DNA of 64,000 bases from Tausonia pullulans (Eukaryota; Basidiomycota; Tremellomycetes; Cystofilobasidiales; Mrakiaceae). Position 1 is the stretch's first letter. Each line of letters starts with the position of its first letter. Made by a program: the position numbers and the translations under genes. The stretch lies in contig OX637628.1 in assembly GCA_951802195.1 (NCBI GenBank), forward strand, positions 1-64,000, given 5' to 3'. The notes under the pieces were generated by a model, which saw only the letters and a program-made list of their open reading frames with translations, searched no databases and was not told the DNA's origin. Positions 41,328 to 53,200 of the stretch are shown here, in pieces.

Positions 41328-44300
41328 ATGGACGCAGGATCCTCGATCCGCGCGAGCATCGGCAGCCGCCAGGGCTCGTTCGACAGCGACTCGGATGGCG
41401 AGGACGAATCGCCCGCCACCAGCCTCCCGACGGGCTCGACAGAACCAACAGCAACAGACAAGAAGAGGAAGCGCGAGCGAGCCTGTACGCCCGCTTTCTT
41501 TGCTCTTCCGCTACACTCGCTCTTGAGGCTGACCCCGCGTCCTTTGGGGTTGGCCAACAGGCGACCACTGCCGGAGCAGGAAGGTCAAGTGCGATGGGTT
41601 GGAGAAGCACGACCAAGGTCGGTCCAATCCCGCCCACCCATTTGAGCGAAAGCAATGGCCGGCGCTGATCTGTGCCTGCTGAGCGCTCAGTGTGCACGCT
41701 CTGCCGAAGTACGTGTCCTTTGACCCTTCGCCCGCAGAAGAGCTCCAGCGGCTAAAGCCTCGAGCTTGTCGTCGCTGCAGGCCAAGGTCGACCGTGCACC
41801 TACGTCTCCAAGTCGAACAAGCGCAAGAATCGCCCAAGGCCCACGACCAAGGCTGAGCTCGGCCAGTCGTCCCTGCCTCCGATGCGCGAGGACCAGAGCT
41901 CTGCCGCCCGCGAAGTCACGGACGTGGACAAGGCCGGTGCCAACTCGCACGAGATGCTCGAGTTTCGCCCACACGTCCAGCTGTCCGGGACCAATGACAG
42001 CCCGGACTCGCCCTCCAACCTCCCCTCGGCTTCCAAGCCTTCGCGGGTCTGGATGGGCAAGAGCTCAGCGTTTGCCAGCGTCGGAGACGCCTTCAGGATC
42101 GCGGCAGCGAACGGGATTGCCAAACGTGAGCGAAGGCCTCTCGTCATTTCGAACGTCGCGCCGCCGCCGTCCCTTGATAGACATTCGCCCGTCCCTCGTC
42201 TGACGTCCGCCTGGCCGCAGCTCCAAATCCTAGGTCGGAGTTGGCCGGAGAGCATCGACAGGGCTTCGGCTTTCAGCCCACCTGGGAGATGGAGGAGTAC
42301 AGCGACATCATCAACGACATGAACTTCTGGCCGGCGGACGATCTGGCGCTCGGGCTGGTCGATCTCTACTTCAACACTTGCAACCTGGTGCGCACGTTCG
42401 TTCCTCTTTCGAGCGCTCTTGGGAATTTTTCCTTGACTCCAGTCACTCGCTGCTCTCTCTAGACCTTCCCCCTGTTCCGAGAAGCCGAGTTCCGAAAGTA
42501 CGTCCGGGAGCTGGCTCCTGTCAGTTGCGAGTGCCAGTGGCTCACCCTTGCCCCCGTTTTTTTTTTCCTCGAAAGACGTCTCCGGAGGAAGGACTATCAA
42601 GCCGACCAAGGCTTCGCCAACGTCTGTCTCATGATGTTCGCCGTCTCGGCGTCGCACGGCTCGTTCGACAGCCGGACCTTCGCGCCCAACTTCTCCACTG
42701 ACCCCTTCGCCTTGCCGTCCCACGGACGACACAGCGCGGGCTGGACCTACTACTACCAGGCAACGCGGCGGCCTCGGCGACACACCAAGGCGGCCGAGGC
42801 CTCGGACCTTCAGTTCGCAGCGGTCCGCTCAATCCTTCTCGCCTTCACTGCTCGCGCTCGCGCACCTGACGACGTCCTTGCGTTTCTGTTAGCTCACATG
42901 CATGTTCCTCAGCCACTCCTCGAACCCTTTGGTCTGCTGGTCGATCATCGGCGAGGGGGTCACTCACGCCTACGAGATGGGCGCGCATCGGTCCGTTCCT
43001 TTCTTCGGCCTTTGCTCTGGAGTCGTTTGCTCAGTCTGGCCGACATCTCCTCCACGTTCTCTTTCGTTTTAGAGGCGGGCTCGGTCAAGATGCAGTCGAG
43101 AACGACCTTCTTCGACGAGGGTTCTGGAGTGAGTCTTCCGATCTCGAACTCTCATCTGTCCGCTCAAGGTGCTGACTCTCTCTTGCAGGTCTCTTTGTGC
43201 TCGACTCTCAGTTGTCCGCTGGCTTGGGACGCGCACCCCATATTGCGCCTTCCACTTTCGATGCCCCACTGCCGGTGCAGATTGCGACGAACGCTAGAGA
43301 AGACCTGACCGCCTTCTACTACTGCATCAAGCTCTCGCACCTCGTGCGAACGACGACAAGCTCTCTCGTGCGTTTTTCTCCTTCGTATTCACGCCTGCTC
43401 TCGTCTGGAGTGCCTGGCTGACCGCCGTCTCTCCTCTTTGCTCGTGTCCAGTATGGCATCGATAGCCACACCAAGAGCAAGAACTGGGTCGTTCAGCAGA
43501 TGGCCGCTCTCAACGCCGAAGTCGACACGATCACGAGCAGCCTTCCAGAGTCGTTTGTCCCTCCTTGCATCTAGCTTCTCGTTGCATATTTGCCTCCTGC
43601 TGACTCGTTCCTCGTCTCGTAGTCTGCGCTGGACCCCCTCTCAACCGGATGCCAATCTGGCTCACAAGACCGTCACCGTGAGTCTTACCTGCCCCTACAT
43701 CGTCTCGCGCGCAAGCAACTGACAACGCGACATTACCTGCAGGTTCAACTCCTGATCCAGCAGACCCTCATCCTCATCAATCGGTCCGCCCTCCCCAATT
43801 GGCGCACGCCTAAAGCGCCGCCTATCTCCTCGATCTCGTTTGACATCGCCGTCGCAGCTGCGCAGAAGGGAGCGCTTGTGTACCTGGACTACGTGATGTC
43901 TGGCAAGGGCCTCCCCCCTTTCCTCATCACGTGCCAGGACTCAGCGGCTACGCTCGCCAGCGCTTTGTTCGGAGGACGAGCTGCGGGAGTGGTTGTCAAC
44001 GAGAAGGCGCTTTTGAAGAGTCTCCAGGACTGCTGGCGGGCCATGGCCAGGAGTGGAGAGTTCTGGGTCACGACTGCGCCCGCCATCGGCTGGATCTATG
44101 CCCTGCTCGAAATGTTGAACGCCGTACCGAAGAATCCACATTCCTCTGAGACCAACCCCTCCTCGTCGAATGGTGCCCTAGGTCTCCATCCATCCCAGTC
44201 ACACGACCCCTTCCACCCGACCCCGATGAGCCGTCCCTCGGTCCACGTCTCCACCGATGCCTCCCAGGCCCGGCCGGACCAGTTCGACTACTCGGCGCTC

Positions 44301-44405
44301 TACCATCAGTTCTCGCTCGAGGGGTTTGGCTTCGGGATGGGCACAGATGAGGGGTTTGCCTTCGACTTCGAGCTGGGCGCCGAAGGCGCGGGAGGGATTT
44401 CGTAG
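41328..44405 (+). CDS. Zn2Cys6 fungal transcription factor
   Basis: Nuclear regulator with an N-terminal zinc cluster. Exon 1 from 41328 (MDAGSSIRASIGSRQGSFDS) ends KKRKRERA. The cluster is assembled from three exons: CDHCRSRKVKC, then DGLEKHDQ joined across an intron to VCTLCRS and across the next intron to QGRPCTYV, giving CX2CX6CX9CX2CX6C. A basic KSNKRKNRPRP follows. The middle region (DLALGLVDLYFNTCNLTFPL, FANVCLMMFAVSASHGSFDS) is the fungal-specific regulatory domain. The acidic, glycine-rich end DEGFAFDFELGAEGAGGIS could activate. About ten introns. A conventional start further left is possible. Targets unknown; the neighbours (RTA1-like, sterol glucosyltransferase, PDR pump) suggest membrane or drug stress. 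Confidence 0.87.
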
Positions 44406-44513
44406 AGGGTTTGTGCATCTATGCTCTTTTCACGCTTCAAAATCGTCGTTGTCCGCGGGTACTCGTTGCGACCTCCCGACGAGCTTCGAAACAAACTGGA
44501 GTCTCGTCCTTCT

Positions 44514-47500
44514 CTACTGCCGAAGAGTCCTGCCCTGTACGTCGTCGTAGCTCGGCGGCTTCATCCAGTCCACCTCCTCGTCGTCCTCCGTGCCGTCCAA
44601 GAGCGTCAGGGGCGGCGGCGCAACAAGCTTGTCCGACTTGTCGGCCTTCTTCATTTTCGTCCCGAGGAAGCGCCAGGCCTCACCCCTGAACGCCTTGCGC
44701 CGAGTTGAGGTCTGCTTCTCAAGCTCCTTGAACTTCTGGAGGATCTGGAGCTTTGCCGTGGGGGACGCGAGGGCGAACGCGTCTTGTCCATCCTTGAGTC
44801 GGATATCACGGATCGCGAGTAGCTCCTTGGCTTTCGTGCCCTCGAGCGACTTGAGTGCGCCTGTGGGCCGGCGAGAGAGGGACTTCATATCAGTGAAGTT
44901 CTTTCTGCCAGACTTTGAGAGGTCGGAATGGGGAACGCACCGTGGGCAGGCAGGGCGACGAGTGCCAGAGCACCGGCGGCCGGCCGCATGATGAGATTCA
45001 GCCAGCTTTGGCCAACACCCTTGGCGACGCCGACCGCGCCTTCCTTCTTGCCTCCTTGGATGGGCTCCATTACGAGACCAGTGCAGGCGTCCCAGATGCC
45101 GAAAGCGAGGTCCTGGTACGCCAAAAGCGAGAACGTCAGTCTCAGACATCGACGGGGCGCAGAGGCAACCAAGAGTTGACAGACCTTCGCACCCTCTTCG
45201 AGACCGGTGGAGAAATCTTTGACGTCAGAGTCCTTTGCTCTGCGGATGTCGGAGCCTGAAGAACCAGATGAGGACAGAGGCGTCAGAGCTCGGGTGCCAC
45301 GGGAACTGGCGAAGGAGATGAGGTTGTGTACCGTAGGACTTGGGGAGGTTCGCAAATCCTTCGTGGACGTTGATGATAATGTCGAGCATGCCTCGAGGGA
45401 TGGCAGTCGTCACATGAAGGAGGCCTTTGGGCGGGTTGTAGAATATTTCCGCAAGGCCGGTCGAGTATGCCTGTTTTACCGCACTCCGAAGCAGATCAGT
45501 CTCTGGCCCTAGAGGAACGAAAGATGGAAGGAAGCCGAGACTCACAGCGACACACTCCAGGACAGCGGTCGCGCCGCCCGTGATCGGGTCCGAGGCCTGC
45601 TTCCTCGTGGCGTACTCCTTGGGTCGGTGGGGCTCGAGACCAGCCATCTTGATCTTGCCAGCGTCGGCCAAAACTTGAGCAGCGAGCGAAGAAAGTCTGA
45701 GGCAGAGGGAGCGGGACCCTGAGGAGCGCAACGATAGGTGAGTCCAGACGCAGGCAGGAGGAGTCTGGAGCAAGACTCACACCAGACGGCGACCTGAGTT
45801 GGGTCCACGTCGCACCGCATGTTCTTGAGAGGGAGATGGCGATGAAACGAGTCGACGCCAGCCTGGATCCCGTCCTAATAAGCGGGAAAAGTCTTGAATA
45901 TCAGAGCGGAGGGGGAAAAAAGTGAAGGAGAACTCACTTCTTGCCGGATCTTCGCTCCCATCGCCCGTGCTGCTTTCGCAGACTGGGGTGAGCAGACGAA
46001 TTGGAGCGCCTCGACCAGCTTCTCGACGGTCAAGTGCTTGCCCGGAATCCTGTCCGTTCATCAGGTGCATGTCAGCTCAGATTAAGTGGGAGGGTGAAGA
46101 AAATAAGGCCACGACGCACGCTGAAGGTCCAGCGCCGGCTTTGGCCACAGCTTCGCCCCACCAGTGCTGATCGCCGAAAAACGGGACGATGACTGCCAAG
46201 CGCACAGAGAGCGAGAGCAGGATCACCGTCAGCTTCGAATACCTCAATAGCACGCATGAGGGACTTACCTGTAGGTCGTCCGTTGAGCAGACCGATCGCC
46301 GTCGTTCCCGCACCTGTCAATATTGCACATCAGCCGACAGGTCTAGTAGGAGATGACAGGCAGGGGGGGACGCACCTCCGTGATGGACGACCGCGCGGAC
46401 CTTCTGGAACAGCCAGTCGTGAGGGACGTCCCCGAGGAGGAAGATCCGCTTCCTGTCAACGTTAACGCCTCCAAGACCGCCCCAACCGACCGAGACGACC
46501 GCGCGCACGCCTGCTCGCTCGACAGCATCAAAGATGATGGCCGACATCGCCGCCGGGTCCGTGACGGGGACAGATCCAAAGCTGCAGGCAAGGACAATCA
46601 AAGTCGGCGCAGGACAGCATGAAGATGGAGCAAAGTCGGACGGACCCGATGTAGATGGGCACCTCTCCCGCGTCAAGGAACGCCTGCAGGTCAGCGTGCG
46701 GCTGGTAGCCCGTGTTGCCGTCCAGAAAGTAGAAGCCAGATACGTCGGTCGTGTTCTTCCAATCTTTGGGCTTGGGGATGACGCTCGGGCTCCAGCAGTA
46801 CGTCCACGGCACCTTAAGCCGATCGACAACGGATGGTCCCGATCGTCCGGAGAGTGGCGGTACTCCGAGAGTGTTGCGTCGGAACAAGTTGGTGATTCCA
46901 GACAGTCTGTTGAACCAAAACACGTGCAACCGGTCAGCACACAAGGCAAAGTGCGATCAAGAGGGAAGCGAACGAACCCTTGCCAGGTAAAGAGGTCAGC
47001 GATCGCGAAGCTCAGATAATTGGTCAGGCCTGAGACGGAAGAGAAGCAAGTCAGGATGAAACACTGCTGAGGCGTCGTACAGAGGGGGGGGGGGGGGGGG
47101 AGCTGACCCTTTTTGGCGTTGGATGACTTGATCTGGACGAGAGGGTGCGTGAAATCGATTGTCGGACTCCAGGGCATGCAGAAAGTCAGATGAAGGGGGA
47201 CTGCAAGGGTTGAGGGAGCCTTGGTCAGGTCTACAGGGAAGAAGGTGGGCATGAAAGAAGAGGCGCGACCCACGGCCGAGAGCTTCAGCCAGGTGGATGT
47301 GCGCGAACGAAGGCGGGTTGGCCATCAGGACGTCCGGGGTGAATCTCCGACCAGTCTCAGCGTCGGGCATGTGGGTCGCCAAGTAGCAGCCGTGCATGAT
47401 CTGTGAGAAAGCGCCAATGGGCTTGGTGAGCATTCTGAGCATGCGTGCAGGGGAGGGTCGAGTGGGCGAACCCCAGCCAGCGTCTTCTTCTTCCTCCCAA

Positions 47501-48284
47501 CATCACCGTTCGTGAGCGACTCGAAGCCAGGCATAAGTCCAGGGTCTACGAGAGGCTCCAGCTGATCAGCGACTATCGTTCCGTGAGGCTGAAGGAGGGA
47601 GAAAAATGCGCACTCTTCACCATCCACGCCAGCAGCTCTTTCGGGTCTCCTCCGATATCAAAGTGTTCTATTCGGCCGCCACTCGCTGAGCGCACGAAGT
47701 CTTTGAAAACTCCATGGGTGGCAATCCGGACCCGGTGACCGTGCGCGACGAGCGCGAGCCCGAGGGCGATGAAGGGCTGCACGTCACCTTTCGTCGAGGG
47801 AAGAGTCCGAAGTCAGCCCCGCGCAGTCACTAACAGAGAGCCGCAGAAGGCAGAACGCACCTCGGGAGCCGACGAGCATCAGCAGAATGTTGAGGTTCGG
47901 AACGACGCCCTTCCACTTGTCCTTGCCCGGCTCCTGGACCGGCTCCTTTTCTACGAACGGCTCCGCGACGTCATTGGCGTAGCCCGGGGGGAGGTCGGGC
48001 AGGAGCTTAGCGAAGCGCAGGTCGAGCACCAGCCGGCCGTCGTCCGAGAGTTTTGTCGTTGACTGGAGGTTGGAGCCCGAGAGGTTAAATGTCGACAGGT
48101 CTGGTCGAGGGAAGCGCAAGGGACGGTCAGCGACAGTCGTAGACAGGACTGGCTGATACAGTCGACGAGCTCGGGGGGACGCACCGGCGGGCGAGTTGGG
48201 CACCGACCCGCCCTCTTCACAGTAGGTGGGCGCCTTGCCCTTCGAGCCTCTTGAGCTCTTCTGGTCTTTCGGGTTGGGAGCCAT
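44514..48284 (-). CDS. Sterol 3-beta-glucosyltransferase-like enzyme with C-terminal extension
   Basis: UDP-sugar glycosyltransferase of the Ugt80/Atg26 type. From ATG 48284 (MAPNPKDQKSSRGSKGKAPT) an N-terminal tail leads to NILLMLVGSRG joined to DVQPFIALGLALVAHGHRVR, the GSRGDVQP start of the catalytic domain. Then FTPDVLMANPPSFAHIHLAE, VPLHLTFCMPWSPTIDFTHP, VPWTYCWSPSVIPKPKDWKN, and the donor-sugar motif VHHGGAGTTAIGLLNGRPT with VIVPFFGDQHWWGEAVAKAG. No PH or GRAM domain as in Atg26 is seen. About 350 residues follow the GT domain, including a glycine-rich amphipathic segment (GAVGVAKGVGQSWLNLIMRP) and a charged end, WMKPPSYDDVQGRTLRQ. About 14 introns, one with a G16-type run near 47085. 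Convergent with the regulator, 108 bp apart. Confidence 0.83.
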
Positions 48285-48921
48285 GTCGAGAAGGTTTGGT
48301 AGAGGGTGTTGGATGTTGAGAAGGACGAGGACGGCGAGGGCTAGTTCTTGAGAAGCGGGTGCATGCCGAGACGTTGAGCTTGTTGGCCGAGCGCAGGTGG
48401 CCGAGCGCGGGCGGCCGATCATCGGCCAAGTTCGATCGATGTGTTGCGCAGTGTGGCCGCCTGCTGGACATAGCCCCTTCTCGCCCCTCTTGCACGCCGC
48501 TCGTCCGTCCGAGTCCGTCCGTCGAGAAGAGGGCAAGGCTGTGTGTCTTGGAGCGAGGCCCTTCTGCTGCTGGCGGGGTGCAAGCTTCATGCGGGTCGGC
48601 TTCGACGGCGAGGCAAGCTCGTGAAGGAAAGTCGGCCGCAAGTGTCGCGCGGCGGCGTCTCGATGAAGCAGCGTCGCTCGCAGCACAAACCATTCGCAGG
48701 ACGAGGGGACGGCCTGATGATGAGCAAACAGCCGGGGCGTTTCCGCTGCCGTGAACGGATACAAGACGAACATAAATTCGAAGCGGCGGCGAGCTCCGTC
48801 ACCTGAATGCCAAGGACCCTTCGCGCGGGACGTGGCAGACTCAGAGCATCTCGAGTTTGTCGTATTTGGATTCGTGGGCTCTGCGGCGTCCGCCGCCGAG
48901 GGAATATACGGTGGTGACGAG
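48285..48921. other. Intergenic, promoter side of the glucosyltransferase gene
   Basis: About 640 bp. Open frames here are shadows with no family match. It should contain the glucosyltransferase promoter and the 3' end of the PalI-like transcript on the same strand. Confidence 0.35.
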
Positions 48922-49707
48922 CTAGAGAAAAAGCGCGACCGACACCAGGGTATCGGCGACCGCTTCGAGCAGAGCGTCGGGAAGGAAGGAAACGCGACCG
49001 GACGCGACCCTCACAAGGGCGAGCAACGCTCCGAGCACCTAGATGGGATCGCATGCGGACAGTTAGCGGCAGGCCTTCCAGGGAGGGAAGGCACAGGCCG
49101 GTGGCCGTCATCCTGGGAGCGATCATCACCGTCCACAAACCGGTGTCGGGCGAGCGGGAAGAGGATCATGCTGAGCTCGAATGAGGCGCCGGTCACTACC
49201 GTCGCGAGGACGGTGATGATCGCTCCCAGGATGACGGCCACCGGCGCCGTGGAAAAGATGGCGATGACCCCGGAGAGAGTGGCGAAGAACGAGACGGTGG
49301 TGCTTATGAGGTTGAGGATCAGCGCGTGGGTGAGGCTGTCGGGGAGCGCGGAGGTGTCTGAGAGACGCAGAGAGGAACAAGTCAGACCGGTCTCCCTTCG
49401 ACGCAAAATATGGGCTTGCGGCGTACACTCCGAGCTGAAAATTGTCCCGGAGAGGCTCTCAAGCCTGTATCCAGTGCTCAGATCGGAGCATGTGTCTGTC
49501 GCAAGGCACAGGGACGGGTCGTGTCAGTCAGATGTTCATCGACTCGCAAGGAGCGCATCAAGGGAGCTCACCTGCGATGCAGAACCCGAATTTTCCGAAG
49601 ATACCCCCCCTGTTCTGGGAGGGGGTGGATAAGGAGACTCCTGTGCGTCAAGACGTCAGCTGCGGGCAGCGCAAGCCACGGTCGGGACGCACCTCAGCCA
49701 TACATGG
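48922..49707 (-). pseudogene. PalI/SUR7-like membrane protein, 5' end missing
   Basis: Membrane protein remnant of the PalI/Rim9/SUR7 type. On the minus strand one exon reads GGIFGKFGFCIAG (the short extracellular motif before the cysteine loop), the next carries SDLSTGYRLE, and a third has three helices: LTHALILNLISTTVSFFATL, IFSTAPVAVILGAIITVLAT and ASFELSMILFPLARHRF. A predicted 98-nt intron (49039-49136) leads to VLGALLALVRVASGRVSFLP and a stop at 48922-48924. The first exon, with the first helix, is absent: an LTR begins at 49708 and the sequence beyond it is not the expected 5' part. Frames before 49640 do not read through. PalI proteins act in alkaline pH sensing; SUR7 in eisosomes. 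Confidence 0.55.
49098..49244. repeat. Perfect 37-bp inverted repeat with 73-bp spacer
   Basis: The arm at 49098-49134 (starts CCGGTGGCCGTCATCC) is the exact reverse complement of the arm at 49208-49244. The right arm is exonic in the PalI-like gene (encodes VAVILGAIITVL); the left arm begins one base after the GT of the predicted 5' splice site. Transcribed, it would form a 37-bp stem with a 73-nt loop. Confidence 0.85.
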
Positions 49708-50082
49708 TGTCAGGATCTCACGGATTCACCACATAGGCTTCGCGCCTATGTGGCTGTCAAGATCCTCGGGGTCCCGCCACCTCGACTCCGCGCCAGCGTA
49801 GTATTGCCATTGTTTGCTCGGCTCCCATATCTTCGGGCTCTCTCGGGCTCTTTCGGGCTCTCTTCAGCCACACTGTCCCAAATCCTTGGTTTTCTCATTT
49901 CTCATCCTAAGCCCATAAAACGCTCAGTTCATCGTACCTTTAGTTCTGCACTCTGACTATTATCTGGATTCGGCAGACCTATGCCACTCCAGCATTTCAG
50001 CTCACTCCTCTACCTAACGCCCCTCTCTCTTCTCACCCATCCTCCTAAGCGCCCTCGACTCTCGGGCCAATCTCATCATACA
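49708..50082 (+). mobile_element. Solo LTR at a rearrangement junction
   Basis: About 375 bp, TGTCAGGATCTCACGG to CCAATCTCATCATACA, of the same subfamily as the complete chromovirus (CATAGGCTTCGCGCC, CTCAGTTCATCGTACC, TTCTGCACTCTGACTA). A CGGGCTCT unit is repeated three times near 49845. The flanking five bases differ (CATGG, GTCAC), so it has no target duplication. The left side is a truncated PalI-like gene, the right side a duplicated piece of the ABC gene. Confidence 0.82.
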
Positions 50083-50085
50083 GTC

Positions 50086-50180
50086 ACCGATCGGCGGTGA
50101 AAGCTATATGAAAGGCTCTAGAGGAAGATGTTCGTGCTCTTGGTCGTGCAGAAATGGCATTCGGGCGTCGAGCTCGGGTT
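50086..50180 (-). pseudogene. Duplicated fragment of the PDR transporter's last exons
   Basis: About 95 bp matching 50549-50642 of the intact ABC transporter gene: both read ATCGGCGGT, AAAGCTATATGAAA, GCTC, GAGGAAGA, GTGCTCTTG, TCGTGCAGAA and GTCGAGCTCGGGT in order. Roughly one base in ten differs. It is a non-functional scrap lying between the LTR and the true 3' end of that gene. Confidence 0.75.
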
Positions 50181-50183
50181 GAG

Positions 50184-50200
50184 GACCCAACCCACCGACT
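50184..50200. repeat. Short telomere-like stretch
   Basis: GACCCAACCCACCGACT differs at one position from the inner end of the 13-bp array (GACCCAACCTACCGACT, 262-278). It sits at the right end of the duplicated ABC fragment. Could be chance. Confidence 0.3.
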
Positions 50201-50287
50201 TATCAAATCGCTTGCAAGGCGCAGTAGGTCAAAAAGAATGTGATGTGACGATATCGATTTCTAGAGAGAGTATCCGAGGTTTTTTCT

Positions 50288-53200
50288 TTAAGCCTTCTCC
50301 ACATTGGGCGCCTTCTCCTCCTTTTTCGCCGAGTTACTTTGCTTCGATTTCTTCGGCTGCAGGAGAGCGTCAGCTTGCGCTCCTGATGAACACAGCAGGA
50401 AAGGCTTGACGTACCACACGCGCGAGGTAGTAAAAGCCAAGAGCTCCAAAGATGTTGAAGATGATAAAGGCCCACATAATGCCAAAGTCGCGCTGGGACG
50501 AGACAACAGAGGGTCAGCAAGAAGAACGGGCGGCGTGGACGAGGCGACACTCACCCATCGGCGGTCAAAGCTATATGAAAAGCTCTCGAGGAAGACGTTT
50601 GTGCTCTTGATCGTGCAGAACTGGCACTCAGTCGTCGAGCTCGGGTCGAGGAGGTATCCTCCGGCGGCACTAAACGTCAAGAGCAATCAATCAACAAGAC
50701 AGCTCACACCGAGAGAGAGACACAACGTGCTCGCACTTGATGTATTGCTGCATGTAGGTCTCGCAAGTCTGGCCCCCGACAGGGGCAAACCGGAGGTACT
50801 CTTGCGGCGAGCAGACGACCTCGGTGTTGCCGACGGCGGTAGCAAGCAAGCCCTGGAGAGAAGGTTGACAAGGTCAGCGTCCCAGTTGACGGGTACGTTG
50901 AACATAAGACGTACCTCGGCGAGGTAAGTAAAGGGCGAGACCCGGTACATGAAGATCCAGAAGCGAGGGAAAACGCTCGGCGTGGCGAGGACACTAGCGG
51001 AGCGTAACGAGGCGTGAGCCCGAGCCTGAGACGGATGCAAAATGACGAAGACGCACCCGCAGAAGATGAGGCAAAGCGAGAAAAGCAAGTTGGCGATGTT
51101 ACCTGAGCGGCAGTGAATAAAGTTAGCAACGACGCCAAGATCCTGTGGTTCAAAGTATAAGGTCTCACCTCCGTTTTCAGCCGTCTCGCAGAAGGCGATC
51201 ATCATGTGAGAGAAACTGAAAGGAGCAATTTCAGAGTTCCGCTCATAGCAGATTCTTCAGAGCGCCAGCAACTGACGTGCTCGTAAAGAGGAGGAAGGTC
51301 CAGATGAGGAGGAAGAACAGGGCGCCGCGCTCCGTCACCGAGTCGGAAGGGCTGATCAAGATGATGGGTCAGCGAGCGCAAGTGAGAGAAGAAGGGGCTA
51401 AGACCAACATGGCGTTCCGATATAGTCCGATCGGATAGTAGAGGCAGAAGTACACTGAGATGCAATGAAGGAGTGAGTTTAAGACCGAGGTCGAGCGATC
51501 AGCGAGGGAACGTGCTTACTGAAGACGGCCATAAGAGAGTTCCAAACGATTTCGGCTGAAAGAAGCAGGAGAAGGAGGGGGGAGGGGAAATCAGCAAGAC
51601 ACAACCCAGTGGCGTCGCAATACATTAGACCTACTAAAAATGTTCGAGAGCATAAAGACGACCCAGGAATAGGTGCGGCTCGGACGCTCACGAACCTCGT
51701 AGCTAGATCGCTGCTTGACGAACTGGGAAACGAGGTAAAGAGCCGGGGTGAGTCTATCTAGGCCAACGACCTCCACCAAAGAGCTAGCCGACTCACTTGG
51801 GGCATGATTTGCTGAACGAGCTGACCAAAGACGGTGAAGAGTAGGAAGACGGAGAAGAGCCTGAGATGCGGGAGTAAGTCAGCTAATCGACCAACAGCGC
51901 TAGCTGACCCCGTTCGAACTGACTGGTTCTGCAGTCCTTGCTGACTTGTGTCGGCCTGGAAGAAGGAGAATCCGATGAAGAGCGGCTGGAGACATGATCG
52001 AAGGAACATCAGCATGACGAGCGAGGAGGGAAGCAAAGCGAGAGGACGCACGACAAGAATGCAGAGCGCCGTCTTGGAGTAAATGTAGATCGGTGTCCGC
52101 CAGTATTGCTGGAAGACGCGCTTGGTGACCTCCCTAAGCTGGACTGAAAAGGGGGCGGCGAACTCCTTGTAGGCCGACTTGTCGCCGGTGGTGTCGACAG
52201 GCTTGGGGTTGGCAGCGAGCCGGCGGAGCTCCTCTTTGACGGCCTGTCGCTCGGGGCTGGACAACCAGGCCTCGTGCCAGTCGATACTCGTATGCGAGCC
52301 GGGGGCAGCACCGATGATCTACCGGACAGGTCGACAATCAGCAAGAAAGAACAGCCCCTCAGCGACCGCGGCAGCTCACCTCGAGCATGAACTCTGCCGG
52401 GTTGACGTCCGAAGGGAAAGTCGGAGAGCCGTTCCTTTCAAAGTAGGCACGCAGGACCTTGGACTCCGCTCCAACGTCGCCGTAGTAGATCGTCTTCCCG
52501 CCCCTGGCGAGGAAAAGGAGTCGGTCGAAGCGACTGAAGAGCATGGCGCTAGGCTGATGGACTGAGGAGGACCGAGGGGAGGGAGAGTCCGTCAGCCGAG
52601 AGCCGAAACGGGTACTATATGTGGCAACCTACTTGTGCAGAGGACTGAGGGACAGGTATCAAGTCAATATGGCGATGGAAAACCACACTCGACCATAAGG
52701 CGCAGCTCACTAGCTTGTCCGTGGTTCTTGAGGTCTTCCAGAAGGTCCAAGATCGACCAACTGGTCTGCGAGTCGAGACCACTGCGTCGGGAGAAGGAGT
52801 GAGCGCCTGGGGTGCAAGCTTGAAGCCGACAGCGGACGCACCTGGACGGCTCATCGAGGAAGAGCAAAAGCTCTGGCTTGGCGACCATCTCGACTCCTGA
52901 AGATACACAAGGCACATGAGCATTTACAGCATTTACTCTCGCACGAAAAGTAGGAGAGGATGTGCCCACCGATAGACAGACGCTTCCTCTCCTCAACGTT
53001 AAGACCTGCGGGAGGCCAAGATCGAGTCAATCCTCAGTTTAAAGCGAGTCCGCTCTGACGACTGACCCTCGCCCTGACTTCCAACGACGGCATCAGCGTA
53101 CTTGTCCATGCCGAGAAGTTTGAGTATCTCCTCGACATAGGCCATCTTCTCCGCTTTAGGAACGTGCTTGGGCTGGCGGAGGATAGCGGAGAATTGGAGA

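Noticed and set aside
48751-49632. 293-codon plus-strand frame
   Set aside because: Antisense to the PalI-like gene, whose membrane helices are on the minus strand; the plus-strand product has no domain.
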